Shown here: in pieces, positions 18,561 to 28,351 of the stretch
Position numbering within the stretch: position 1 is the stretch's first letter
Layout of the letters: each line of letters opens with the position of its first letter
Source: Serpens gallinarum
Lineage (GTDB): Bacteria > Pseudomonadota > Gammaproteobacteria > Pseudomonadales > Pseudomonadaceae
Reading direction: 5' to 3'
DNA: 64,000 nucleotides
Assembly (NCBI RefSeq): GCF_014836765.1
Contig: NZ_JACSQG010000002.1
Location: 62,001-126,000, forward strand
Notes under the pieces: model-generated
Seen by the model: the letters and a program-made list of their open reading frames with translations, nothing else
What the model was told of the DNA's origin: nothing
Databases searched by the model: none
Made by a program: the position numbers and the translations under genes

Positions 18561-19118
18561 ATGAACAGCAGTTGGCGGGTGCGGCACATGGCAGGCGTGG
18601 TGCGAGCTGGCGGAGTGATCGCCTATCCGACCGAAGCGGTCTGGGGGCTGGGCTGCGATCCGTGGAGCGAGGCGGCGGTGTTGCGTCTGCTGGGCTTGAA
18701 GTCACGCCCGATGCGCAAAGGCCTGATCCTGGTGGCGGGCAGCGTCGCGCAGTTCGATTTTTTGTTGCATGACCTGCCAGCGGACTGGCTAAAGCCCCTG
18801 TCCAGCAGCTGGCCGGGACCGAATACCTGGCTGGTGCCGCACCAGAACCGGCTTGGCGAGTGGATCACCGGCGAGCATGACAGCGTGGCGTTGCGGGTCA
18901 GTGATCATCCGTTGATTGCCGAGCTGTGTGCGTTGACCGGTCCGCTGGTGTCAACGTCGGCCAACCCGGCCGGTCGCCCTTCGGCCCGTTCACGCTTGCG
19001 GGTTGAGCAGTATTTTCACGGACGCCTGGACGGCGTACTGGGCGGGAGTCTGGGTGGACGGCGTAACCCCAGCCTGATCCGCGACTTGGCCACGGGCAAA
19101 GTAATCCGGCCTTCCTGA
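18561..19118 (+). CDS. tsaC: L-threonylcarbamoyladenylate synthase (TsaC/YrdC)
   Basis: The 185-residue enzyme makes threonylcarbamoyl-AMP from threonine, bicarbonate and ATP for tRNA t6A37 modification. Motifs include [18 protein letters not shown] (substrate pocket), [14 protein letters not shown] and the [11 protein letters not shown] segment. The ATG at 18561 has GAAGG five bases upstream, so it is preferred over an in-frame GTG at 18549. It follows dprA and converges with qor. Confidence 0.95.
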   Translation: MNSSWRVRHMAGVVRAGGVIAYPTEAVWGLGCDPWSEAAVLRLLGLKSRPMRKGLILVAGSVAQFDFLLHDLPADWLKPLSSSWPGPNTWLVPHQNRLGEWITGEHDSVALRVSDHPLIAELCALTGPLVSTSANPAGRPSARSRLRVEQYFHGRLDGVLGGSLGGRRNPSLIRDLATGKVIRPS

Positions 19119-19123
19119 CCACC

Positions 19124-19164
19124 GGGCCCCGTCGGTGGATGGAACACCATCCTGCCGACGGGCC
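19124..19164. terminator. Long hairpin between convergent tsaC and qor
   Basis: GGGCCCCGTCGGTGGATGG pairs imperfectly with CCATCCTGCCGACGGGCC across a short loop (one bulged C). Placed between two convergent stop codons, it probably acts as a bidirectional terminator, although no long T-run is present. Confidence 0.55.
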
Positions 19165-19172
19165 AGCTGTGC

Positions 19173-20150
19173 TCAGGGCAACAGAATCGTCGAACCCACC
19201 GTCTCGCCAGCGGCTAGCGCGGTCTGCGCCTGAGCCGCGTCCTTGAGCGCATAGCGCTGGCTGATGTCCACTTGCACCTGGCCGCTGGAGATCATGGCGA
19301 ACAGCTCATCGGCCATGGCCTGCAGGCGTTGTGCCGTCGTGGCGTAGCCGGCAAGGATCGGCCGGGTGACATACAGCGAGCCTTTTTGCGCCAGGATGCC
19401 GAGGTTCACGTCGGTGACCGCGCCTGAGGCATTGCCGAAGCTGACCAGCAGGCCGCGCGGCGCCACGCAGTCCAGGGAAATTTCCCAGGTGGCCTTGCCC
19501 ACCGAGTCATACACCACCGGGCATTTCGCGCCGTTGGTCAGCTCCAGCACGCGTGCGCGAATATCCTCGTGGCTGCGGTCGATGGTCGCCCAGGCGCCCA
19601 TCGCCTTGGCCCGTTCGGCTTTTTCCGCCGAGCCCACCACACCGATCAGCTTGGCGCCCAAGGCCTTGGCCCACTGGCAGGCCAGCGAGCCCACGCCACC
19701 GGCGGCCGCGTGAAACAGAAGGGTTTCGCCCGGCTGCACGACATGGGTCTGGCGCAGCAGGTACTGCACGGTCAATCCCTTGAGCATCACCGCGGCGGCT
19801 TGTTCGTAGGAAATATTGTCGGGGAGCTTGACCAGTTTGTCGGCGGGCAGCACATGCAGTTCGCCGTATGCGCCCAGCGGGCCAGTGGCATAGGCGACGC
19901 GGTCACCGATCTGCAAACCGGTCACGTCGCGGCCTATTGCCTCGACTTCGCCTGCGCCCTCGGTGCCCAGGCTCGACGGCAGCGAGGCCGGTGCATACAA
20001 CCCGCTGCGAAAATAGGTGTCGATAAAATTCAGGCCGATGGCGTGGTTACGCACGCGTACCTCAAGCGGGCCCGGTTCGGCCGGTGTGTAGTCGCGATAC
20101 TCAAGCACCTCGGGACCACCGTGAGTGCTGAACTGGATGCGCTTGGCCAT
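19173..20150 (-). CDS. qor: NADPH:quinone oxidoreductase (zinc-independent MDR family)
   Basis: The 325-residue medium-chain dehydrogenase/reductase reduces quinones with NADPH. It has the GroES-like N-terminal domain (1-125) with NFIDTYFRSGLY and the Rossmann domain with HAAAGGVGSLACQWAKALGA near residue 150. The zinc ligands of alcohol dehydrogenases are absent, as expected for quinone reductases. The start at 20150 (MAKRIQFSTHGGPEVLE) is the family start. It lies divergent to hemF. Confidence 0.95.
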   Translation of the reverse strand: MAKRIQFSTHGGPEVLEYRDYTPAEPGPLEVRVRNHAIGLNFIDTYFRSGLYAPASLPSSLGTEGAGEVEAIGRDVTGLQIGDRVAYATGPLGAYGELHVLPADKLVKLPDNISYEQAAAVMLKGLTVQYLLRQTHVVQPGETLLFHAAAGGVGSLACQWAKALGAKLIGVVGSAEKAERAKAMGAWATIDRSHEDIRARVLELTNGAKCPVVYDSVGKATWEISLDCVAPRGLLVSFGNASGAVTDVNLGILAQKGSLYVTRPILAGYATTAQRLQAMADELFAMISSGQVQVDISQRYALKDAAQAQTALAAGETVGSTILLP

Positions 20151-20291
20151 GAATCTCTCCGTGAGATGAGTGAGGGAACGATGCCTATCCAAGCGCTCCG
20201 GCGACGCGGCGTCAACTGCGGCGGCTCCGGGCCCGGTGTATGCTTAGCACTTTTCCGCCCACCGACCTCGGCGGGACGCGCTACAAGGTAA

Positions 20292-21212
<921 letters not shown>

Positions 21213-21270
21213 GTGAACCGGGTCAGCGACCTCCGGTCGTCACCGACACGCCCCAAAACCGAGGAATTAC

Positions 21271-22086
21271 ATGGACCACTACGGCGTATTCGGCAATCCC
21301 ATTGGCCACAGCAAGTCGCCGCTGATCCACCGTCTGTTTGCTGAACAGACGGGCGAGCAGCTGCGTTACGAGGCGCTGGCGGCGCCGCTGGATGATTTTG
21401 CCGGTTTTGCTCGTGCGTTTTTTCGCCAAGGGCACGGCGCCAATGTCACCGTGCCGTTCAAGGAAGAGGCCTATCGCCTCGCCGATACCCTCAGCGAGCG
21501 GGCACGACGTGCCGGGGCCGTGAATACCCTGAAAAAAACTGCGGACGGCGGGTTGTTGGGCGACAACACCGACGGCGCCGGGCTGGTCCGGGACCTGAAC
21601 AGCCAGGGCTTCTCGCTGCGCGGAAAACGCATCCTGATTCTCGGTGCCGGTGGTGCGGTGCGGGGCATTCTCGAGCCTTTTCTGGCCGAACAGCCGGCGC
21701 AGCTGCTGATTGCCAACCGCACCCCGGCCAAGGCCGCGCTACTGGCCGACGCCTTTGCCGATTTGGGCCCGGTCAGCGCTTGTGGCTTCGATTGGCAGGG
21801 TGAGCCGCTGGATCTGATAATCAACGGTACCTCGGCGAGCCTGGCCGGCGACGTCCCGCCGATTGGCGCGACCTTGATTCGCTCTGGCCATACGCTGTGT
21901 TACGACATGATGTATGGCGCCATGCCGACGACGTTCAACCGCTGGGCGGCCGAACAGGGCGCGCTGACCCGCGATGGGCTCGGCATGCTGGTCGAACAGG
22001 CTGCCGAGGCGTTCTTCGTCTGGCGTGGGGTGCGCCCTGAAACGGCACCGGTGATGGCCGAGCTGCGCCGCCAGCTGAGCGCCTGA
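21271..22086 (+). CDS. aroE: Shikimate dehydrogenase (NADP+)
   Basis: The 271-residue enzyme reduces 3-dehydroshikimate to shikimate. The substrate-binding motif NPIGHSKSP is at the N-terminus, catalytic Lys lies in [11 protein letters not shown], and Asp in GDNTDGAGL. The NADP-binding Rossmann segment is [11 protein letters not shown] with the NRTPAKA basic loop for the 2'-phosphate. It ends at a 9-bp hairpin shared with the convergent downstream gene. Confidence 0.97.
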   Translation: MDHYGVFGNPIGHSKSPLIHRLFAEQTGEQLRYEALAAPLDDFAGFARAFFRQGHGANVTVPFKEEAYRLADTLSERARRAGAVNTLKKTADGGLLGDNTDGAGLVRDLNSQGFSLRGKRILILGAGGAVRGILEPFLAEQPAQLLIANRTPAKAALLADAFADLGPVSACGFDWQGEPLDLIINGTSASLAGDVPPIGATLIRSGHTLCYDMMYGAMPTTFNRWAAEQGALTRDGLGMLVEQAAEAFFVWRGVRPETAPVMAELRRQLSA

Positions 22087-22108
22087 CGTCGGCGCTACTG
22101 ATTCCGGG

Positions 22109-22129
22109 AGGCTGCGCACCGCGCAGCCT
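22109..22129. terminator. Hairpin between convergent aroE and DUF883-like gene
   Basis: A perfect 9-bp stem AGGCTGCGC/GCGCAGCCT has a 3-nt loop, placed between two convergent stop codons. There is no strong T-run, so efficiency is uncertain. Confidence 0.5.
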
Positions 22130-22141
22130 GCGGTTGTTATC

Positions 22142-22462
22142 TCAGGATCGTCGGTACATCCAGAGGCACCCGATCACCACACACACACCTAGCACCAGCG
22201 CAGCGCTGCTGACGGGATGCTCGCGGACGCATTCGCGGGCCAGGCGACTGGCTTCGCGCGTATTTTTGCTCAGGTCACCGTAGCGCTCGTTCAGGTGATG
22301 GTCATGCCACATGGATTCGGCACGGCGACGTAAGGTATCGAAACCTTTGCGGGTGCCGTGCAGGCTGTCGTGTCGAAGATCATCCAGGGCTTGTTGCAGG
22401 CGCTGAATCTCCTCAAGAACATCTTCGCGGCTTTGCGCCGCATGTGAACCGAAACGGGCCAT
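22142..22462 (-). CDS. DUF883-type C-tail-anchored membrane protein (ElaB/YqjD-like)
   Basis: The 106-residue protein has a long charged helical body (residues 5-80, including a coiled-coil-like EEIQRLQQALDDL) and a single C-terminal transmembrane helix (about 84-102, VSSAALVLGVCVVIGCLW) ending in MYRRS. The REHPVSSAALVLGVC join resembles the VRENPWqs/aig junction of ElaB/YqjD/YgaM proteins, which associate with ribosomes and membranes in stationary phase. The assignment rests on architecture and is moderate. Confidence 0.7.
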   Translation of the reverse strand: MARFGSHAAQSREDVLEEIQRLQQALDDLRHDSLHGTRKGFDTLRRRAESMWHDHHLNERYGDLSKNTREASRLARECVREHPVSSAALVLGVCVVIGCLWMYRRS

Positions 22463-22660
22463 GACAAAACCTCCCAGTGCTGAATGTGCAGGGAGTTGGA
22501 CTCTCGGCGCGCCGGGAGGTGCGATGGGGTTCCCGGACTATTCTGACCCGCGCCGTTCGGCTCAATGCAGCGCCTTGCAGGGGGCGCTCACCGCCCGGCA
22601 GGACGTTTCCGCATCGATCTGCCGAACGGCATGGGCGCAAAGAGCGTTATCACCCATATA

Positions 22661-22676
22661 CTGTATAAAAAAACAG
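22661..22676 (+). promoter_or_regulatory. LexA (SOS) box upstream of the radical SAM gene
   Basis: CTGTATAAAAAAACAG fits the CTG-N10-CAG SOS operator exactly. It sits 15 bases upstream of the ATG at 22691, overlapping the expected promoter. P. aeruginosa PA0069, the apparent orthologue, is among the reported LexA-regulated genes, in agreement. Confidence 0.85.
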
Positions 22677-22690
22677 TGTATGGGGTTTGT

Positions 22691-23752
22691 ATGACCTTCT
22701 CCTCACCGCCACGGGGTCGCGGCACTGCCAGCAACCCGGTCAATCGCTTTGCGCCGACACGTACCGAGGCCTTTGATGACGGCTGGATGCAAGAGGTGCC
22801 GGACAGTCGCGCCACTGAAGTGCGCAGTGAAACCGCCAAGACGGTGGTCACCCGCAATCGCTCGCCCGACGTGGGCTTCGACCGCTCGGTGAATCCTTAT
22901 CGCGGCTGCGAGCATGGTTGTATTTACTGTTTCGCGCGCCCCAGCCATGCCTATTGGGACCTCTCGCCGGGTATCGATTTCGAAACCCGGCTGATCGCCA
23001 AGAGCAACCTGGGGGACGTGCTTGAGGAACAGCTGAGCAAGCCGGGCTATGTACCCCAGCCTATCGCCCTGGGTGTCAACACAGACGCCTACCAGCCGAT
23101 CGAGCGCCAACAGCGGCTGACGCGCCGGGCACTGGAAATCCTGCTTCGTTATCGACATCCGGTGCATATCATTACCAAAAGCTCGCTGATTCTGCGCGAC
23201 CTGGACCTGCTTACGGAGTTGGCCGAACAGCGCCTGGTCAGTGTGTCCATCAGCCTGACCACTCTGGACGACGAATTGAAGCGCATCATGGAGCCGCGGG
23301 CGGCCTCACCCTCGGCGCGCCTGCGTTGTCTGCGGGTGTTGAGCGCCGAGGGTGTGCCCGTCAATGTGATGTGCGCGCCGATGATTCCGATGATCAACGA
23401 TGCCGAGCTTGAGCGCCTCTTGCAGGCCGCGCGCGATGCCGGCGCGCAAACCGCAGGCTATGTCCTGTTGCGCCTACCGCTGGAGATTGCCGAGCTGTTC
23501 GAGGAATGGCTGGCCACGCATTTCCCCGAGCGAGCGGAACATGTGATGAGCCTGATTCGCCAATGTCGCGGCGGTCACGCGTATGACAGCCGCTTTGGCG
23601 TACGCATGCGCGGCGAGGGACCTTTTGCCGAGCTGCTGGCGCACCGCTTCCGCATTGCCTGCAAGCGCCTTGGACTAAACGGACGCGACGCATCGCCTGG
23701 GCTGGATTGCAGCCGGTTTGCGCCACCCAGCGACCAGATGTCGTTGTTTTAA
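22691..23752 (+). CDS. Radical SAM protein, PA0069 family (SplB/Rv2578c-like)
   Basis: This 353-residue protein has a radical SAM iron-sulfur motif of the CX3CX2C form at Cys73, Cys77 and Cys80 (RGCEHGCIYCFARPSHAYW). This resembles the spore photoproduct lyase-like group called PA0069 family. It presumably binds a 4Fe-4S cluster and cleaves SAM, and its SOS box suggests a part in the DNA-damage response. The substrate is not known to me. The ATG at 22691 (GGGG five bases before) was chosen because longer in-frame starts would run through the LexA operator. Confidence 0.88.
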   Translation: MTFSSPPRGRGTASNPVNRFAPTRTEAFDDGWMQEVPDSRATEVRSETAKTVVTRNRSPDVGFDRSVNPYRGCEHGCIYCFARPSHAYWDLSPGIDFETRLIAKSNLGDVLEEQLSKPGYVPQPIALGVNTDAYQPIERQQRLTRRALEILLRYRHPVHIITKSSLILRDLDLLTELAEQRLVSVSISLTTLDDELKRIMEPRAASPSARLRCLRVLSAEGVPVNVMCAPMIPMINDAELERLLQAARDAGAQTAGYVLLRLPLEIAELFEEWLATHFPERAEHVMSLIRQCRGGHAYDSRFGVRMRGEGPFAELLAHRFRIACKRLGLNGRDASPGLDCSRFAPPSDQMSLF

Positions 23753-23770
23753 GCTGCAACTGACTTCCGA

Positions 23771-24418
23771 TCAGCCGGCGCTCGTTCCGCTGCCGAGCTG
23801 CAGGCCAACACCCAATTGTCGACTCAGGCAGGGCCAGTGGTGCCAAGCATCCTGCAACTGTTGGTCCCCCAGGTGATCACGGCAGGCGACCTGCTCGGCA
23901 GCGCTCAGACGTGAGGGATCAAGCAGGCCATCGACGCTGTCAAATACAGCCTGATCCAGGGCGTTTGCGAACGGCTCGCCAATCAATTGGTGGGCGAGAA
24001 GATTGGCCGTGGTGTTGTCCAAAGGGATCAGCGGACGGCCCAATTGGGCGAGGTAACGATCGTTGACTTCCTCGATCAGGCGCTGGGCCAGATAGGCGTC
24101 ATCGAGTAAGGCGGCAAGGCCGGCCTCAGCGTGCAGGGGGGCCTTGAAGAATTGCACGGCAACCCGCAGCAGCGGTTCGATGTGGGCTTCCAAACCGGTT
24201 TCCCGGGCGACCGCGGCGGCCGCCTCGATCAATTCGGGAACTTGTTCGATATAGGCGCTGATAAAGTGCAGCAGCGTATCGGGCGTATTTCCATCCGGCA
24301 GCTGTATGGCCGGGTGCAAGCTTGCCAGACGCGTGCTAAGCAGATTTGCAAGCAAGCCGCTGCGGTGTTCCTCCTGCAGAGCTTCACGTATGGTTTCGCG
24401 GATGGGGGACAGGTCCAT
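23771..24418 (-). CDS. Hypothetical protein
   Basis: The 215-residue soluble, acidic, helix-rich protein has no signal peptide, transmembrane segment or motif that I recognise. It is rich in Leu/Ala helices (for example TPDTLLHFISAYIEQVPELIEAAAAVARETGL). The start at 24418 has an ideal GGAG five bases before it; a nine-codon upstream extension is unlikely. It converges with the radical SAM gene (18-base gap) and diverges from the carbonic anhydrase. No function is assigned. Confidence 0.8.
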   Translation of the reverse strand: MDLSPIRETIREALQEEHRSGLLANLLSTRLASLHPAIQLPDGNTPDTLLHFISAYIEQVPELIEAAAAVARETGLEAHIEPLLRVAVQFFKAPLHAEAGLAALLDDAYLAQRLIEEVNDRYLAQLGRPLIPLDNTTANLLAHQLIGEPFANALDQAVFDSVDGLLDPSRLSAAEQVACRDHLGDQQLQDAWHHWPCLSRQLGVGLQLGSGTSAG

Positions 24419-24609
24419 GACTACTCCTGATGAGCATTGCACTATTTACCTTAGCCGATGCGACTTTCCTGTGGTTTCGGTCGGGTAAGGGATTGCCGGT
24501 GTTGGCGAGCCGGCATAAATTGCTCTTCCAAAAAACCATGTGACTTGAGTGAGCTACTTGCTGTCGTCATGCATTGAACGTTTTCGACTAAACCACTGGA
24601 GGCAGCACG

Positions 24610-25335
24610 ATGCCGTATAAGCACAAGGCCATTCCCATTCACGTGCGGACGGCCAGCGAGAGTGCGGATGAGGCATTGCACAGTATCGTCGATGGATTCA
24701 AACGCTTTCGTAATGAAGTGTTTCCTGCCCAAGAGGAACTGTTCAAAAGTCTGGCTACTGCCCAAAACCCACGGGCCATGTTCATTACGTGCGCTGATTC
24801 ACGCATCGTTCCAGAGCTGATTACACAAAGCTCTCCCGGCGACCTGTTCGTCTGCCGCAACGTCGGTAACGTAGTTCCCGCGTACGGGCAGATGATGGGG
24901 GGCGTATCCACCGCCATCGAATACGCGGTGCTGGCGCTACACGTTCAGCACATCATTATCTGCGGCCATTCCGATTGCGGGGCGATGAAGGCGGTGCTCG
25001 ACCCGGTTGCGCTGGCCAGCATGCCCACGGTACAGGCGTGGCTGCGCCATTCGGAAGTGGCCCTGCGTGTGGTCGAGGAAAATTGCGGCTGCGGCCATCA
25101 CGATGTCCTGGAAATCCTCACCGAGGAAAACGTTGTCGCCCAGCTCGACCACTTGCGCACCCATCCTTCCGTGGCGGCACGGCTGGCCAGCGGGCAGCTG
25201 TTCATCCACGGTTGGGTGTACGACATCGAAAGCAGCAAAATCATTGCCTATGACTCCGAACAGGGCCGCTTCCTGCCTCTGGATGGCGACATCGTCCCCA
25301 TGGCCACGCCGCGTCAGCGTTATTTCCGCAGCTGA
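24610..25335 (+). CDS. Beta-class carbonic anhydrase
   Basis: This 241-residue zinc enzyme interconverts CO2 and bicarbonate. The beta-class active site is complete: CADSR with Cys61, Asp63 and Arg65, and HSDCG with His120 and Cys123 as the remaining zinc ligands. It has no signal peptide and is cytoplasmic. It corresponds to P. aeruginosa PA0102 (psCA family). It is followed by a 279-base gap before the oxidase operon. Confidence 0.96.
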   Translation: MPYKHKAIPIHVRTASESADEALHSIVDGFKRFRNEVFPAQEELFKSLATAQNPRAMFITCADSRIVPELITQSSPGDLFVCRNVGNVVPAYGQMMGGVSTAIEYAVLALHVQHIIICGHSDCGAMKAVLDPVALASMPTVQAWLRHSEVALRVVEENCGCGHHDVLEILTEENVVAQLDHLRTHPSVAARLASGQLFIHGWVYDIESSKIIAYDSEQGRFLPLDGDIVPMATPRQRYFRS

Positions 25336-25391
25336 CGTTTTCGCGGCGCGCGCTGCGGTCTGATTCTTTTTTGCGGGTTCTCCGCCGCGTT

Positions 25392-25422
25392 GGGCGCCCT
25401 GTCCTTGGGCGCTCCCACAGCG
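25392..25422. repeat. REP-like fragment
   Basis: On the minus strand this reads CGCTGTGGGAGCGCCCAAGGACAGGGCGCC, with a GCGCCC/GGGCGC hairpin. The CTGTGGGAGCG start is typical of Pseudomonas extragenic palindromes. It follows the carbonic anhydrase gene. Confidence 0.5.
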
Positions 25423-25446
25423 TTTCCGGCCATTTCACCGGCGTAA

Positions 25447-25474
25447 TTGCCAGGTGCGGGTCGCTGTCTATACT
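25447..25474 (+). promoter_or_regulatory. Candidate promoter of the cox operon (RpoS-like -10)
   Basis: TTGCCA (25447-25452), a 16-base spacer and TATACT (25469-25474) form a plausible promoter about 140 bases upstream of coxB. The -10 with its preceding base reads CTATACT, the form preferred by RpoS. The aa3 oxidase of P. aeruginosa is reported to depend on RpoS, which fits. Confidence 0.55.
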
Positions 25475-25614
25475 TCGACACGAACGACGTTACCTGATAG
25501 GAACCGACAGCGCCTCGCGTGCCGGTTTCGGCAGTTGAAGCGTGCAGTCTCGATTGCCGTTCCCTGGCAGCCCGGTGTTTCGGCGGGATAACAAGAACGA
25601 TAGGGGAACCCGCA

Positions 25615-26739
25615 ATGTTGCGACATCCACGACTCGGGATGGGTCTGCTGCTGTGGTCGCTATTCAGCCAGGCGCAGGCTGCATGGGACGTCAACATGTC
25701 ACCCGGTGTTACCGACGTCAGCCGCTCGGTATTCGATCTGCACATGACCATTTTCTGGATCTGTGTGGTTATCGGTGTATTGGTCTTCGCCGTGATGATC
25801 TGGTCGATGATCATTCACCGTCGCTCCACGGGCCAGAAACCGGCCAATTTCCATGAAAACACTCGAATCGAAGTGCTCTGGACAGTGATTCCGCTGCTGA
25901 TCCTTATCGCCATGGCGGTGCCGGCCACCCGTACGCTGATCCATATCTATGACCCCAGCGAATCGGATGTGGATATCCAGGTCACGGGTTATCAATGGAA
26001 ATGGCACTACAAGTACCTGGGTCAGGATGTTGAATATTTCAGCAACATGACCACGCCGCGCGAGCAGATCAACAACCAGGCCCCTAAAGGCGAGCACTAT
26101 CTGCTGGAAGTGGACAATCCGCTGGTGGTGCCGGTGGGTGCCAAGGTGCGTTTTTTGATCACCTCGGCCGATGTGATCCACTCCTGGTGGGTGCCGGCAC
26201 TGGCTGTGAAAAAAGATGCCATTCCCGGCTTCGTCAACGAATCCTGGACGCGCATCGAAGAGCCGGGTTTCTACCGCGGCCAGTGCACCGAACTGTGCGG
26301 CAAGGACCATGGCTTCATGCCCGTGGTGGTGGAAGCGAAAAGCCCTGAGGATTACGCCACGTGGATGGGCGAGCGCAAGGCTGAAGCAGCCCAGCTCAAG
26401 GAGCTGACCAGCAAGGAATGGACGCGTGAGGAGCTGGTGGAGCGAGGTGGCACGGTGTATCAGACCTATTGCTCGGCCTGCCACCAGGCGGGTGGTGAAG
26501 GTCTGCCGCCCATGTTCCCGGCGCTCAAGGGTTCGCCGATCACCACCGGCCCGATGGAAGCCCACCTCAATATCGTTTTCAACGGCAAGCCCGGCACGGC
26601 CATGGCGGCCTTCGGCAGGCAGCTGTCGGAAGTGGATATCGCCGCCGTGGTGACCTACGAACGCAACGCCCTGGGTAACAGCGTCGGCGACATGCTGACG
26701 CCGCAGGACGTGCTCGCCCTCAAACAGGCCCAGGAGTAA
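25615..26739 (+). CDS. coxB: Cytochrome c oxidase subunit II with fused cytochrome c domain
   Basis: This 374-residue subunit has a signal peptide (cleavage near residue 23), two transmembrane helices (about 45-68 and 87-108), a periplasmic cupredoxin domain and a C-terminal cytochrome c domain, making the oxidase caa3-type. CuA ligands are His189, Cys224, Glu226, Cys228, His232 and Met235 (CTELCGKDHGFM). The heme c site is CSACH at 286-290 with a likely axial Met330. The start at 25615 has AGGGGAA upstream. It is the first gene of an operon running to sco. Confidence 0.97.
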   Translation: MLRHPRLGMGLLLWSLFSQAQAAWDVNMSPGVTDVSRSVFDLHMTIFWICVVIGVLVFAVMIWSMIIHRRSTGQKPANFHENTRIEVLWTVIPLLILIAMAVPATRTLIHIYDPSESDVDIQVTGYQWKWHYKYLGQDVEYFSNMTTPREQINNQAPKGEHYLLEVDNPLVVPVGAKVRFLITSADVIHSWWVPALAVKKDAIPGFVNESWTRIEEPGFYRGQCTELCGKDHGFMPVVVEAKSPEDYATWMGERKAEAAQLKELTSKEWTREELVERGGTVYQTYCSACHQAGGEGLPPMFPALKGSPITTGPMEAHLNIVFNGKPGTAMAAFGRQLSEVDIAAVVTYERNALGNSVGDMLTPQDVLALKQAQE

Positions 26740-26743
26740 GGAC

Positions 26744-28333
26744 ATGAGTGCAGTGATCGACCATGGTCATGCCGGACATGACCTCCACCACGGCCCAGCC
26801 AAGGGCTTGATGCGCTGGTTGCTGACCACCAATCACAAGGACATCGGCACGATGTACCTCTGGTTCAGCTTCGGCGCCTTCCTGCTCGGCGGCACCTTTG
26901 CCATGGTGATCCGCGCCGAACTGTTCCAACCCGGCTTGCAGATCGTGCAGCCGGAGTTCTTCAATCAGATGACCACCATGCACGGCCTGGTAATGGTCTT
27001 CGGCGCGGTGATGCCGGCCTTCGTCGGCCTGGCCAACTGGATGATTCCCTTGATGATCGGCGCGCCGGACATGGCTTTGCCGCGCATGAACAACTTCAGT
27101 TTCTGGTTGCTGCCGGCGGCCTTTACGCTGCTGGTCAGCACGCTGTTCATGGAAGGTGGTGGGCCGAACTTCGGCTGGACCTTCTACGCACCACTGTCCA
27201 CCACCTATGCACCGGAAAGCGTGACCTTCTTTATCTTCGCCATCCACCTGATGGGCTTCAGCTCCATCATGGGCGCCATCAACGTGATCGCCACCGTGCT
27301 CAACCTGCGCGCGCCGGGCATGACGTTGATGAAAATGCCCCTCTTCGTATGGACCTGGCTGATCACGGCCTTCCTGCTGATCGGCGTGATGCCGGTGCTG
27401 GCGGGCGTGGTAACCATGATGCTGATGGATATCCACTTCAGTACCAGCTTCTTCAGTGCAGCCGGCGGCGGCGACCCGGTGCTGTTCCAGCACGTGTTCT
27501 GGTTTTTCGGTCACCCCGAGGTGTACATCATGATCTTGCCGGCCTTCGGCGCGGTCAGCTCAATCATCCCAGCTTTCTCCCGCAAGCCACTGTTCGGCTA
27601 CACCTCCATGGTCTACGCCACTGGCGCCATCGCCTTCCTGTCGTTCCTGGTCTGGGCGCATCACATGTTTACCGTCGGCATTCCGCTGACCGGTGAGCTG
27701 TTCTTCATGTATGCCACCCTGCTGATCGCCGTGCCCACCGGCGTCAAGGTATTCAATTGGGCGAGCACCATGTGGCAAGGGTCGCTGACCTTCGAGGCGC
27801 CCATGCTGTTCGCGGTGGCCTTCGTCATCCTGTTCACCATCGGTGGCTTCTCGGGGCTGATGCTGGCCATCGCGCCAGCGGACTTCCAATACCACGATAC
27901 CTATTTCGTGGTGGCCCACTTCCATTATGTGCTGGTGCCGGGCGCGATCTTCGGCATCTTCGCTTCGGCGTACTACTGGCTGCCCAAATGGACAGGGCAC
28001 ATGTACGACGAGACCTTGGCGAAGCTGCATTTCTGGATGAGCTTCGTCGGCATGAACCTGGCGTTCTTCCCGATGCATTTCGTGGGCCTGGCCGGCATGC
28101 CCAGGCGGATTCCGGACTACAACATGATGTTCGCCAATTTCAATATGGTGTCGTCGGTGGGCGCCTTTATGTTCGGCGTCACCCAGTTGCTGTTCCTGTT
28201 CATCGTCATCAAGTGCATTCGCGGCGGCAAGCCCGCCGCGGCAAAACCCTGGGATGGCGCCGAAGGGCTGGAGTGGACGGTGCCGTCGCCGGCGCCTTAC
28301 CACACCTTCCAGACACCACCGGAAGTGAAATGA
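26744..28333 (+). CDS. coxA: Cytochrome c oxidase subunit I
   Basis: This 529-residue heme-copper oxidase catalytic subunit has twelve transmembrane helices and carries low-spin heme a and the heme a3-CuB centre. GHPEVY at residues 256-261 supplies the CuB His, the proton-channel Glu259 and the cross-linked Tyr, so it is an A1-type proton pump. HH and HFHYVL motifs lie later (VVAHFHYVL). It starts four bases after the coxB stop. An N-terminal His-rich stretch (HGHAGHDLHHG) is typical of this family. Confidence 0.98.
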   Translation: MSAVIDHGHAGHDLHHGPAKGLMRWLLTTNHKDIGTMYLWFSFGAFLLGGTFAMVIRAELFQPGLQIVQPEFFNQMTTMHGLVMVFGAVMPAFVGLANWMIPLMIGAPDMALPRMNNFSFWLLPAAFTLLVSTLFMEGGGPNFGWTFYAPLSTTYAPESVTFFIFAIHLMGFSSIMGAINVIATVLNLRAPGMTLMKMPLFVWTWLITAFLLIGVMPVLAGVVTMMLMDIHFSTSFFSAAGGGDPVLFQHVFWFFGHPEVYIMILPAFGAVSSIIPAFSRKPLFGYTSMVYATGAIAFLSFLVWAHHMFTVGIPLTGELFFMYATLLIAVPTGVKVFNWASTMWQGSLTFEAPMLFAVAFVILFTIGGFSGLMLAIAPADFQYHDTYFVVAHFHYVLVPGAIFGIFASAYYWLPKWTGHMYDETLAKLHFWMSFVGMNLAFFPMHFVGLAGMPRRIPDYNMMFANFNMVSSVGAFMFGVTQLLFLFIVIKCIRGGKPAAAKPWDGAEGLEWTVPSPAPYHTFQTPPEVK

Positions 28334-28351
28334 CACGCTGGGAGTCACATC

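Noticed and set aside
22463-22690. In-frame upstream starts for the radical SAM gene at 22565
   Set aside because: They would place coding sequence through the LexA operator and the promoter, and homologues start after it.
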